Assembly (NCBI GenBank): GCA_965201045.1
Contig: OZ241746.1
Span: forward strand, 5,332,001-5,396,000
Origin: JAPORK01 sp026710285
GTDB lineage: Bacteria; Pseudomonadota; Gammaproteobacteria; Pseudomonadales; Endozoicomonadaceae
Direction: 5' to 3'
Length of the DNA: 64,000 nucleotides
The notes under the pieces are model-generated. The model did no database searches and was not told where the DNA came from. It saw nothing but the letters and a program-made list of their open reading frames with translations. Each line of letters begins with the position of its first letter. The stretch's first letter is position 1. The position numbers and the translations under genes were made by a program. This document shows positions 48,757-56,847 of this stretch, piece by piece.

Positions 48757-49122
48757 TTATAATGCAGGTAATCTGCTCTTTACTGCCTAGTAAGCTGTAG
48801 TAAGCCGGCGACAAATTTAAAGTTTACTAATTTGCAGTGAACATACCGGATGGGATACAGCTTCTCAAAAGTGAGCATTGTCTGCTTTGGTAAGATGAGT
48901 ACAACACCTTTTATCAAATCATACAATGTTCATGCTTATCAAACATGCTGTAAAACCTCAGTCTTCACTAATAAAAGGCTAAATGTGTGTTCATGCATAA
49001 CACTCATAAAAGCAGCTTATTGTAAATAAAATCACAATCATCAAAACAACAGATAACACACAACATAATGTATCTTTTACAGCCAAATAAACTAATATAA
49101 TCAGTGGTTAGGGTAGTTATTA
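48757..49122. other. Duplicated intergenic unit between paralogs 1 and 2
   Basis: The first ~160 bases match those after paralog 2 (GTAAGCTG, TGTCTGCTTTGRTAAGATGAGTA), and the last ~110 bases match the promoter block before paralogs 1 and 3. No gene is seen. Confidence 0.6.
49072..49101 (+). promoter_or_regulatory. Conserved promoter of paralog 2
   Basis: CTTTTACAGCCAAATAAACT leads to TATAAT at 49096-49101, with the leader GGTTAGGGTAGTTATTA before the ATG, as in copies 1 and 3. Confidence 0.65.
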
Positions 49123-50580
49123 ATGAAATTTAAAACAGGCAAAAAATTTTTTTGTTTAATCTTTATTCTGATGTTGTATCATCTGCAGGCAGCTGCAATG
49201 TTTAGCCCCGGCCGGGAAGCGGTAAGGATTCAGAGCGCTACAAGTCAGTTCACTGCAATAAGCAAAAGACCAGTCGCCGTGACAAGCATAGATCAGGATC
49301 ATATAAATCAGGCATTAAGAGAAAGAGCTGGAAAATTAAAACAGGAACATCTGATGCAGGTTATCGGAAATCTTGACTGGACTGGTTTTGAATGGTTCTG
49401 GCTCAAAGATTACTTATTACATTATATTTTTCCACCTCAGGATGAGTGTTTAACACCTGTTCAGGAGGATGAGTGTTTAACACCTGTTCAGGAGGATGAG
49501 TGTAACACGGTGCCTTTGCAATCTCAGTGGTACAAAGTGGCTTTTCTTGAAATAACGCGAGGAGACAATGGAGGGGAAATTATTAATAAGATCGTGAAAC
49601 GAATTGTCCTTAACAGTAAACTGCCAGAACATGAAGCGTTTTTTCTGGTGTTGAGTGCAATAATCAATCACGTTGATCGAAGAAAAACAGAAGTACATCC
49701 AAATAGCAAAATAGCTCAGCAGCTTGAGGAGGCAAACCGGAATTATACAGGAGATTGTTATCAGCCTCCATCATTCTATAGAATGGAAGATAATATTAAA
49801 TACGAAAATCTCATAGCGTGTTTGCAACAGCTGAAATTAATGGAAGATTTGACAATTTCAGATACCATATTAGTTAATCCTGCTAATGCTTTAGCGGAAC
49901 TTTTCTATGGTTATTCGGACATTACACCACCAGCACAACTCCTGACAGCAATAAATATCACCGTTTCAGCTTTTATCAATGCATATCCTTCCGATGAACA
50001 GAGCAAGGCTTTTATGTGGCTGGTCGGACAAAGGTTAGACAATGAACCAAAACCAGGTGGTGGTTTTTATCAAAGAGAAGTGCAGCTTCGTCAGGCGGTA
50101 AAGCAGAAGATGTGTACGTTACATGGCATAGGACTTCTGCAAGCTCCACTGGCTATTATAGCGATGAATGGCTTTGGGTTTAATTATCTGACTGATGATA
50201 AAACTACCGTTACTGAAAAAGCAATAATGCCTGCTGATACAATGAGGGAAGATCTGTTTGCTGGTTATAGATTGATGCCCGATGCTGCAATAAAAGGCTG
50301 CCATTTAAATAATTTACTGCAGGCGGATGATGTTTTTAATCAGGCTGAGGAGATTGCTCGTCTGGCAAATATAAGCGAAGACACATTATCTGCAATAAAA
50401 GGGAGATACCATTATGGTCATGAAGAAGGGCAAAGAAATTACATGAGGCTCCTTCATATTGTTGTCAGACATGGAGCAAATCAAAGTATTCGTTGGTTAA
50501 AAGGATCTCTTGAAAGACTACAGCTTCGTGATGCGCTGTTATACGTAAGAGAGTTGTTTTATGAGTATGCAGGAGGTTAA
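49123..50580 (+). CDS. Secreted paralog family protein, copy 2
   Basis: 485 residues with a signal peptide (FFCLIFILMLYHLQAAAMF). Same motif order as copy 1. It has gained an insert after LLHYIFPPQ: a 27-base unit encoding DECLTPVQE, present twice plus a partial third (49441-49503), which keeps the frame. The repeats are identical, so the expansion is recent. It adds Cys residues that the other copies lack here. Otherwise co-linear with copies 1 and 3. Confidence 0.8.
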   Translation: MKFKTGKKFFCLIFILMLYHLQAAAMFSPGREAVRIQSATSQFTAISKRPVAVTSIDQDHINQALRERAGKLKQEHLMQVIGNLDWTGFEWFWLKDYLLHYIFPPQDECLTPVQEDECLTPVQEDECNTVPLQSQWYKVAFLEITRGDNGGEIINKIVKRIVLNSKLPEHEAFFLVLSAIINHVDRRKTEVHPNSKIAQQLEEANRNYTGDCYQPPSFYRMEDNIKYENLIACLQQLKLMEDLTISDTILVNPANALAELFYGYSDITPPAQLLTAINITVSAFINAYPSDEQSKAFMWLVGQRLDNEPKPGGGFYQREVQLRQAVKQKMCTLHGIGLLQAPLAIIAMNGFGFNYLTDDKTTVTEKAIMPADTMREDLFAGYRLMPDAAIKGCHLNNLLQADDVFNQAEEIARLANISEDTLSAIKGRYHYGHEEGQRNYMRLLHIVVRHGANQSIRWLKGSLERLQLRDALLYVRELFYEYAGG

Positions 50581-51427
50581 TGCAGACAGCTTTTTCTGTA
50601 TCGCCCGGTAAGCTGCAGTAAGTCAGTGGCAGATTTAAAATCTACTGCTTTGTAGTGAATATACCTGACAGGATATTGCTTTTCAAAAAAGTGAGAGTTG
50701 TCTGCTTTGATAAGATGAGTATAATAACTTTATCAAATTAAATAACTCTCATGTTTATTAATAAAGCGACGTAAGATCAGGTATAAGTCACTAAACAGGT
50801 ATAAGTACAGAAATTATCTAATCAAGCACATTACACGTCATATGATTTATTTTTTTGACAATAATTATATTTCCTGATCATTATAAAAAAAGCATCTGAT
50901 TGCCAGTAGTTGATTACTCCATAAAATACTGATGTGCTGTAGACGTAAATTTGGTCCTTTCTGTCGCTTTGAATGAGTCCTGTAATCTTATTACCAATAT
51001 CACATCTGTTTTAACCAGAGCCTGTTGCTGTTTTGTCATATTGCTCAACTTTCACAAACAATGACCAGACCAAAGCGTAACCATGCGGGAATACTTGAAA
51101 GTTTTTTTGTACACAGCAAAGAAAAATCATTGTTTTTTTTAAAAAAAAATGACAGTGTAAAACTTTAATCAACTTCTCTTACAATGGTTTTTACATAGAT
51201 AAAAAAATTGACAGACTGTAACATTATACTACTTTATGCAAAGTCCCGTTGGAGCAATTAAAAATTAAAATAGCGGAAATAAAAAAAAATGATTAATGAA
51301 AAAAATACTTATAAAAATGGTTTATTTTAAATGAGATTATAATAAGTAAAACTGCGGGCAATACGGATTATGAAGTATCTTTTACAACCAAATAAATTAA
51401 TATAATTAAGCGTTAGGGTAGTTATTA
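50581..51427. other. Intergenic region with duplicated blocks
   Basis: The first ~170 bases are the 3' flank shared with copy 1. Bases ~51019-51063 carry half of the palindromic repeat from 15232. From about 51101 to 51427 the sequence matches 47036-47361, the region upstream of paralog 1 (GTGTAAAACTTTAATCAACT, CTCTTACWATKGTTTTWACA, TATACTACTTT). No gene is seen. Confidence 0.6.
51377..51406 (+). promoter_or_regulatory. Conserved promoter of paralog 3
   Basis: CTTTTACAACCAAATAAATT leads to TATAAT at 51401-51406, and CGTTAGGGTAGTTATTA leads to the ATG, matching copies 1 and 2. Confidence 0.65.
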
Positions 51428-52873
51428 ATGAAATTAAAAACAGGTAAACAATTTTTTTACTTAATCTTTATTCTGCTGTTGCATCCTCTGCAGGCAGCTG
51501 CCATGTTCAACAACAGCTCGAACCCGGTACCGATTCAGGACAATACAAATCAGTACACTGAAATAAGCAGACAACCAGCTATTGTTCAGGGCATGGATCA
51601 GAATCAGGCAAATCAGGCATTAAACGACTGTGCCGGAAAATCAAAGCAGACATACCTGATGAATGTCATCAAAGATCTCAACTGGACTGGTTTTGAATGG
51701 ACTCGACTCAAAGACTACTTATTACACTATATGTTTCCGATTTCGCATGAAGTTATAGTATCTGAGGAATCTCAGCGATACAAAGTCACCTTCCTTGAAA
51801 TGACACAAGGAAACGATGGAGAAAAAATTATTAACAACCTTGTGACACAAATTGTCCATTACAGCAAATTGAAAAACCATGAAGCTTTCTTTTTGGTATT
51901 TAATGCAATACTCAGTCATGTTGAGCGACAAAAAAGACAAACACATCCCAATGGTAAAATAATTCAATATCTTGAAACGCAAAACCAGAATTATCAGGGG
52001 AATCATTATCGATCGCCACAATTTGAGGTAATGGAAAATGAGATTAAAGTGGAGACTTTTGAAAATTATCTGCTACGACTAAAACTAATGGAAGACCTTG
52101 TAATCTTAAATACTCCATTAGTTAATAAAGCAAATATTTTAGCACAGCTCTTCCGTAGCTATTCATTTATCTCACCACCTGTGCAGCTTATGACATCAAA
52201 TAAAATTACCGTTTCAGCTTTTATCAATGCATATCCTTCCCATGAACAGAGCATGGTTTTTATGTGGCTTGTTGGACACAGGTTAGACTATGAACTAAAA
52301 GTAGATGGTGGTTTTTATCAGGGAGAAATACGACTTCGTCGGATGGTAAAGAAAAGAATGCAGGAATTACATCAAATGGATATTCTACAAGTTCCACTGG
52401 CTATTATGAGTGTGAATTTCTTTGGTTTTAATTACCTGACTGATGATTTAGTTCCCGTTGCTGCAAAAGTAATACCTGCAGATACAGTTGCTGCAAAAGT
52501 AATACCTGCAGATACAATAGGTGGAGATCTGTTTTCTGGTTACACATTAAAAGAAGGCGTCAAAGCATGCCCAACCAATATAATGAAACTCAGGAACGTA
52601 GAAGGTGTTTTTAAATGGGGTAAAGAGATTGCTTTAAGAGCAGGAATAGATCCTGACAGGATAGAAACAATAGCAAGATATCCGCTTTTTTTCAAGGATC
52701 AGGGAATGAAAAATCTCTATTGGCTCCTGGAGATTCGTGATAAGTATAAAAATGAAAATAAGCAAATTGAAATGGAAGAGACTGTTCTTGAGATGAAAAA
52801 AATCTTTGAAGAGTTTCAACTACACGAATCACTGTTAAAATTAAGAGACGTGTTTTATACGTATATAGGATAA
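51428..52873 (+). CDS. Secreted paralog family protein, copy 3
   Basis: 481 residues with a signal peptide (FFYLIFILLLHPLQAAAMF). Co-linear with copies 1 and 2 to FGFNYLTDD. It carries its own expansion: a 30-base unit encoding VAAKVIPADT, present twice and identical (52457-52516). The C-terminal third is more diverged and more charged. It shares a longer upstream block with copy 1 than copy 2 does, so copies 1 and 3 may be the closer pair. Confidence 0.8.
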   Translation: MKLKTGKQFFYLIFILLLHPLQAAAMFNNSSNPVPIQDNTNQYTEISRQPAIVQGMDQNQANQALNDCAGKSKQTYLMNVIKDLNWTGFEWTRLKDYLLHYMFPISHEVIVSEESQRYKVTFLEMTQGNDGEKIINNLVTQIVHYSKLKNHEAFFLVFNAILSHVERQKRQTHPNGKIIQYLETQNQNYQGNHYRSPQFEVMENEIKVETFENYLLRLKLMEDLVILNTPLVNKANILAQLFRSYSFISPPVQLMTSNKITVSAFINAYPSHEQSMVFMWLVGHRLDYELKVDGGFYQGEIRLRRMVKKRMQELHQMDILQVPLAIMSVNFFGFNYLTDDLVPVAAKVIPADTVAAKVIPADTIGGDLFSGYTLKEGVKACPTNIMKLRNVEGVFKWGKEIALRAGIDPDRIETIARYPLFFKDQGMKNLYWLLEIRDKYKNENKQIEMEETVLEMKKIFEEFQLHESLLKLRDVFYTYIG

Positions 52874-52969
52874 TTAATACCTGCATCCTGCTCTGTACCG
52901 CTGGTAAATTGTAATGAACCAGCGGCAGAGCTGAAATTTGTTGGTTTATAATGAACCAACCATACCTGA

Positions 52970-53235
52970 TGTGGTCAACCTTTTTATTACAACCCAGTTA
53001 AGAAACATTTTCTAATTTTGCCATGACTTCCTTCATACTCATTTGGACTCATAATCCAATGTTGAATGTAGTCGTTGACTGTTATAAAACATCGTGATTG
53101 TAATTTAGAATCTTACATTCCCGCGATCTCCATTTGGATTTCATAAATTAAATGGGTTGTTCTTCCAGGGTTGTCCCATCTAAAAATTTTGACAAATAAT
53201 ACTATCTAAAGCAGCATTATCCCAGCCTGCTATTT
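52970..53235 (-). pseudogene. IS3-family transposase (OrfB) remnant
   Basis: Read on the minus strand in pieces, the family end of OrfB is visible: GWDNAALDS, then FYNSQRLHSTLDY, ESPNEYEGS. Stops and frameshifts separate them. The IS end seems to be the TGTGGTCAACC at 52970, which cuts into the 3' flank of paralog 3. 53235-53272 then has a tandem 9-base repeat (TCCTTTAAG). Confidence 0.7.
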
Positions 53236-53319
53236 TTTTAAGTCCTTTAAGTCCTTTAAGCCCTTTAAGACTGGACTGATTATACTTTTTATCTCTCAGT
53301 TTTGGATATATTATATACC

Positions 53320-55908
53320 TTAACTGGGTTGGTAGGTTTCGGGTACCACACCAGATTCTTTGATGGTTTCAGATTGTACAACAGATAAAGATTCAGAATT
53401 ATTTTCCTCTTCGGGAGATGGTTGAATCAGCATTGCTGCTGATGCATTCTGTTGAGATTGAGAACACCGGTACGCTATAAACTCTGGTTTTAAAAGCTTG
53501 TAAAAACCTTCTCCCTCAGGGTTTGGTATTTTATGGCCATGACATTCCATTTCTTCAATTACAGCCTCTACGGTAAAGTGCTCTTGCCATATCGCCACCT
53601 CTTTTGCTGCACTGGTGACTTCTTGTCCCAGTATAAGATTTAACCACGGGCATTCTGGATAAAATCTCAAGTGTTCCAGGATGGGATTATCATCTATTCC
53701 CCAAGCATAAATTCGCTTACCACAAAAAGCGCAATTGAGACAATCACTTCTGGCTTTTTTGTATTGTTCTTTCCAGTAAAATCCGGACATGGCAAAAATA
53801 TCAGCTGTTAAGAAATTACCTTGTTTTGGAAAATGAGCATCTGAAAATGATGAACGTCTGTCACTTTCTTTTGTATAGTGATAACACATTGCTGAGCTGC
53901 AGACTGATTTAAATTTTTCATCAAATGAAGTCTTTGGACCATAATCAGTTAGAAATGTCAGCGATTCATTCCGTTGATATATAGAAGGTTCGTAATTGAT
54001 ATATTCTGGTCTGTAAAGCTTTAAAATACCTTGACCCTGCGGGTTTGGTACGGCATAACCCTGTCGTTTCATCTCCTTGATTACATTTTCCAATGTAAGG
54101 GAGTCTGGTGTTGTACTTCGTATGGCCTCAGCGACTCCTTTTCCTATTATATATCGGGACCAAGGACATGTATAATAAAAAGAACATATGTGCCTCAGCA
54201 CGGAAAGAATAACATTCTCGTTTTCATCAATTAAACCCCTACAACTGTGGCATTGGAAACCGTTATAACCTTTTGCAGGAAAAAATCCGGCTTTGGCAAG
54301 CATCATGATATTACAGTCTTTTGTTTGTGCTTCTAGAAGGACCTTTAATGCCTTAAATCTCTGGTTTTCATTTACAAATTCCGACGTGTATGCAAATTTC
54401 TGTATCATTTTGAATAATACATTAAAGGTAAGTTTGGCATTAATATCATCCTGCAAAGGGTATTGCATCAGAGTCGCTTCCGATTGGTGATCGTCAGAAT
54501 TTATACTGAAGAACTGTTGATAATCTTTCATATTCCGGCCAATTCGTAGTGCTTCTTCAATTACAGCTTCACGAGTGATATCAGGTACATTTTTCATAAT
54601 CAGTGTCCATACGACATTGACAAAGAAAGGTCCCATTTCCATATGCAGAAAGGGGCATTTTGGAGAGTGTATTGCGTGTTGTATCCAGGGATCATCAGTT
54701 TTCTTCATATCACACTGAACGCCGCAATAAAAACATTTAAAGTTGTGAGAATCATCCTCCATAGAGAAAAATCCAGCTCCGGCAAACTCCTGAGGTTTGA
54801 GAGGGAGATTAATAGGTTTGCTTTTATATGATTCAACTCTGTCACCTACATCTGCATACTTTTCATACTGTGGGTATTTAGGCGGAGTTTCTTGTTGCTT
54901 GGCACGTAAATACTTAAGATTATCCTCGTTCCGGTGAGATTGTTGAGAGGGACGGTCGTTCTTTGAAGGATCAACAGTTGATCCTTTTTCGTTATTACAT
55001 ATGGGATCAGTTACGTCTATACAAATCTTGCTACGTACTAAATTAATGAAGAAAGGTCCCATATTGCTAAGTACACGATCACATGCTGGATTCGTTTCTA
55101 CGTGTTTTATCCAGGGGCAATCATTTGCCATCAAAGACTTAATCCGAGCACCACAATGATAGCATTCAATCTTGTTATCCTTTGTCAGGTGATATCCGGC
55201 TTCAACAAGATTTTTAATCATATGGGAATCATCAGAGGACCATGTCTTATATGATTCAAGCCTCCTAGCTTTGTCCTTAAATTCAGGGTGTTTAAGCGTG
55301 GTTGTAAGATACTGCACATCATCATCTGAAGACCTGGGATAATTGTTCTGCTCCCGGTAAGGTTCTGCAGATAGAGGTTTACGCTTTGCAGCAGGTTGTT
55401 GAATCAGATCTGCTTCTGATTCATTCTGCTGAGCCTGATCAACTTTATGATTATCAGGGAATAATCCTAGAATCCTTTGAGTTCTGGTTTGTTGACTGTT
55501 CTCATTCTCATCAGATGAACCCGGCTGGTTTGTTGCATTGCGGATCACATCAAAAGATTGGTTGCTATGCTGAGCTGCCGAAGATGATCCTTCTCCGGTA
55601 TCGACTGTGTTGCTATTGGAATGCAGATGATTACTTTTTGTACAGACTGGTCGTTGTGGGTCACCTCTAAAATGGATCAATGAATCACAGCCATCTTTTT
55701 TTTCTGTCTCTGGTCTTGAGATATTGCCAATATCGCTGTCATTTGATGGATGATTGACGAGAGAAGAAGTGTTATTTAAACCATCTTGCGAAGCAGGTAA
55801 GCCTTGCAAAGATTTGGAAGGCTGTTTGCCTTTACCACCTGGTGTAGCATGCACTGTCCAAACATTACTGATCGTGATTAAAAGAAAAATAATAAAAATT
55901 TTTTGCAT
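53320..55908 (-). CDS. Secreted four-BIR protein (inhibitor-of-apoptosis-like)
   Basis: 862 residues with a signal peptide (MQKIFIIFLLITISNVWTVHA) close to that of the BIR protein at 12039. Residues 25-200 are a polar linker. Four BIR domains follow, with zinc ligands: BIR1 Cys249, Cys252, His269, Cys276; BIR2 Cys392, Cys395, His411, Cys418; BIR3 Cys553, Cys556, His573, Cys581; BIR4 Cys726, Cys729, His746, Cys753. BIR2 is the most canonical (FAGAGFF, CFYCG, DDPWIQHAIHSPKCPFL). After BIR3 and BIR4 come matching helical modules (VIKEMKRQGYAVPNPQGQG and VIEEMECHGHKIPNPEGEG). No RING is present. BIR proteins restrain caspases in animals; an anti-apoptotic role in a host cell is inference. Four BIRs exceed the usual one to three. 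Confidence 0.9.
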   Translation of the reverse strand: MQKIFIIFLLITISNVWTVHATPGGKGKQPSKSLQGLPASQDGLNNTSSLVNHPSNDSDIGNISRPETEKKDGCDSLIHFRGDPQRPVCTKSNHLHSNSNTVDTGEGSSSAAQHSNQSFDVIRNATNQPGSSDENENSQQTRTQRILGLFPDNHKVDQAQQNESEADLIQQPAAKRKPLSAEPYREQNNYPRSSDDDVQYLTTTLKHPEFKDKARRLESYKTWSSDDSHMIKNLVEAGYHLTKDNKIECYHCGARIKSLMANDCPWIKHVETNPACDRVLSNMGPFFINLVRSKICIDVTDPICNNEKGSTVDPSKNDRPSQQSHRNEDNLKYLRAKQQETPPKYPQYEKYADVGDRVESYKSKPINLPLKPQEFAGAGFFSMEDDSHNFKCFYCGVQCDMKKTDDPWIQHAIHSPKCPFLHMEMGPFFVNVVWTLIMKNVPDITREAVIEEALRIGRNMKDYQQFFSINSDDHQSEATLMQYPLQDDINAKLTFNVLFKMIQKFAYTSEFVNENQRFKALKVLLEAQTKDCNIMMLAKAGFFPAKGYNGFQCHSCRGLIDENENVILSVLRHICSFYYTCPWSRYIIGKGVAEAIRSTTPDSLTLENVIKEMKRQGYAVPNPQGQGILKLYRPEYINYEPSIYQRNESLTFLTDYGPKTSFDEKFKSVCSSAMCYHYTKESDRRSSFSDAHFPKQGNFLTADIFAMSGFYWKEQYKKARSDCLNCAFCGKRIYAWGIDDNPILEHLRFYPECPWLNLILGQEVTSAAKEVAIWQEHFTVEAVIEEMECHGHKIPNPEGEGFYKLLKPEFIAYRCSQSQQNASAAMLIQPSPEEENNSESLSVVQSETIKESGVVPETYQPS

Positions 55909-56185
55909 CTTTTATTTTTTAAATAATGAGTTTGTGTTACACAAGCAGGAAATTGTTTTCCTGCTATCTTGATTTTTTTAAAGTTTTCAAACAAATTTTA
56001 CAATAACGACTTAAATAAACCCCAGCACTTCAAATAAAAAAACATGACAAAGAGTAAACGTCACCGATAGTTGCAAAATCAGCTAATCAAGATGTTAACA
56101 TAAACAGATATTGTTTTCAATTAAAAAAAGCATCAGATTCCAGACATTTCTGAAGTCGAACAAACACCTCTGGTAAAAGCTTAGG
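55909..56185. other. 5' region of the four-BIR gene
   Basis: It holds the leader of the minus-strand BIR gene (AAATAAAAG before the ATG). No gene is supported. It ends where the 118-base duplicated segment begins. Confidence 0.4.
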
Positions 56186-56303
56186 TAGTGTTTAATTCTG
56201 TGTGTCTACATGACAGGATTCTATTTATCAGAAGGAGTTGAATTTAAATGACTCATTTCAGTAGCCCTCTCCCGGACTTCAGAATATGATAACATTTCAC
56301 CAT
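56186..56303. repeat. 118-base duplicate of the protease gene 3' end
   Basis: Identical, by reading, to 59179-59296. There it holds the last ~28 codons and the stop of the minus-strand protease gene plus 3' flank. Here the rest of the gene is missing and the copy runs straight into an IS256 fragment. So this is a severed 3' end. Confidence 0.85.
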
Positions 56304-56700
56304 GTGCAGAGAAGAACTGACATCAATTAACCCGAATATTTCATACCTAAAAGGTAGAGAATTAGATATTTTTATTGCTTTTCATATAGTTACAAGCAAA
56401 TTTAACTAAAAATTGCAAGTTACACTTTGTATGTATTGTATTTTTTTAATTTTTCATCTGCCAGGAAACATAAAACAACTTAATGTGCTACAAAAAAAGA
56501 GATTTTAAGGTGAATTTTTAATTAAATCTGTTATCAAAAGCTGTCGCTTAGTGTGTAGGTATGAAATATTCGGGTTAAGAGGTTTCATACAGCTACCCAA
56601 AGTTGTCACAGGAGTAAATTTCAAAGATGGAATTGAGCAAACTGAATCAAATCAGACCATCGCTTTATGAAACTTCAAACACCAGTTTTGACAATAACTC
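56304..56700 (+). mobile_element. IS256 right-end fragment with a MITE inside
   Basis: GTGCAGAGAAGAACTG to GACAATAACTC matches the last ~125 bases of the transposase gene and the right end of the IS at 20061-23325. A MITE at 56331-56574 splits it. Only the 3' part of the IS is present, so it is a dead relic. Confidence 0.85.
56331..56574. mobile_element. TTAA-duplicating MITE, copy B
   Basis: 244 bases with perfect 19-base inverted ends CCCGAATATTTCATACCTA, flanked by TTAA at 56327-56330 and 56575-56578. The uninterrupted IS256 copy at 23198 reads CATCGATTAAGGGGTTTC, with a single TTAA at the same place; the fragment at 58930 likewise. It encodes no protein. Confidence 0.9.
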
Positions 56701-56847
56701 TTTTTTGTTTTTTAACTTTTTAATAAAAAATATAATAGGAATGAGCAATTCACATTGATATAATCATTTTTAATGCAATAAAAAAATGAAACCTTTCAAA
56801 ATTTTTATAGCATTAATAAATATTTATCAAAATTAAAGGCAATATAA

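Noticed and set aside
53235..53272. Tandem TCCTTTAAG repeats
   Set aside because: Only about four units in a decayed IS region; no sign of function.
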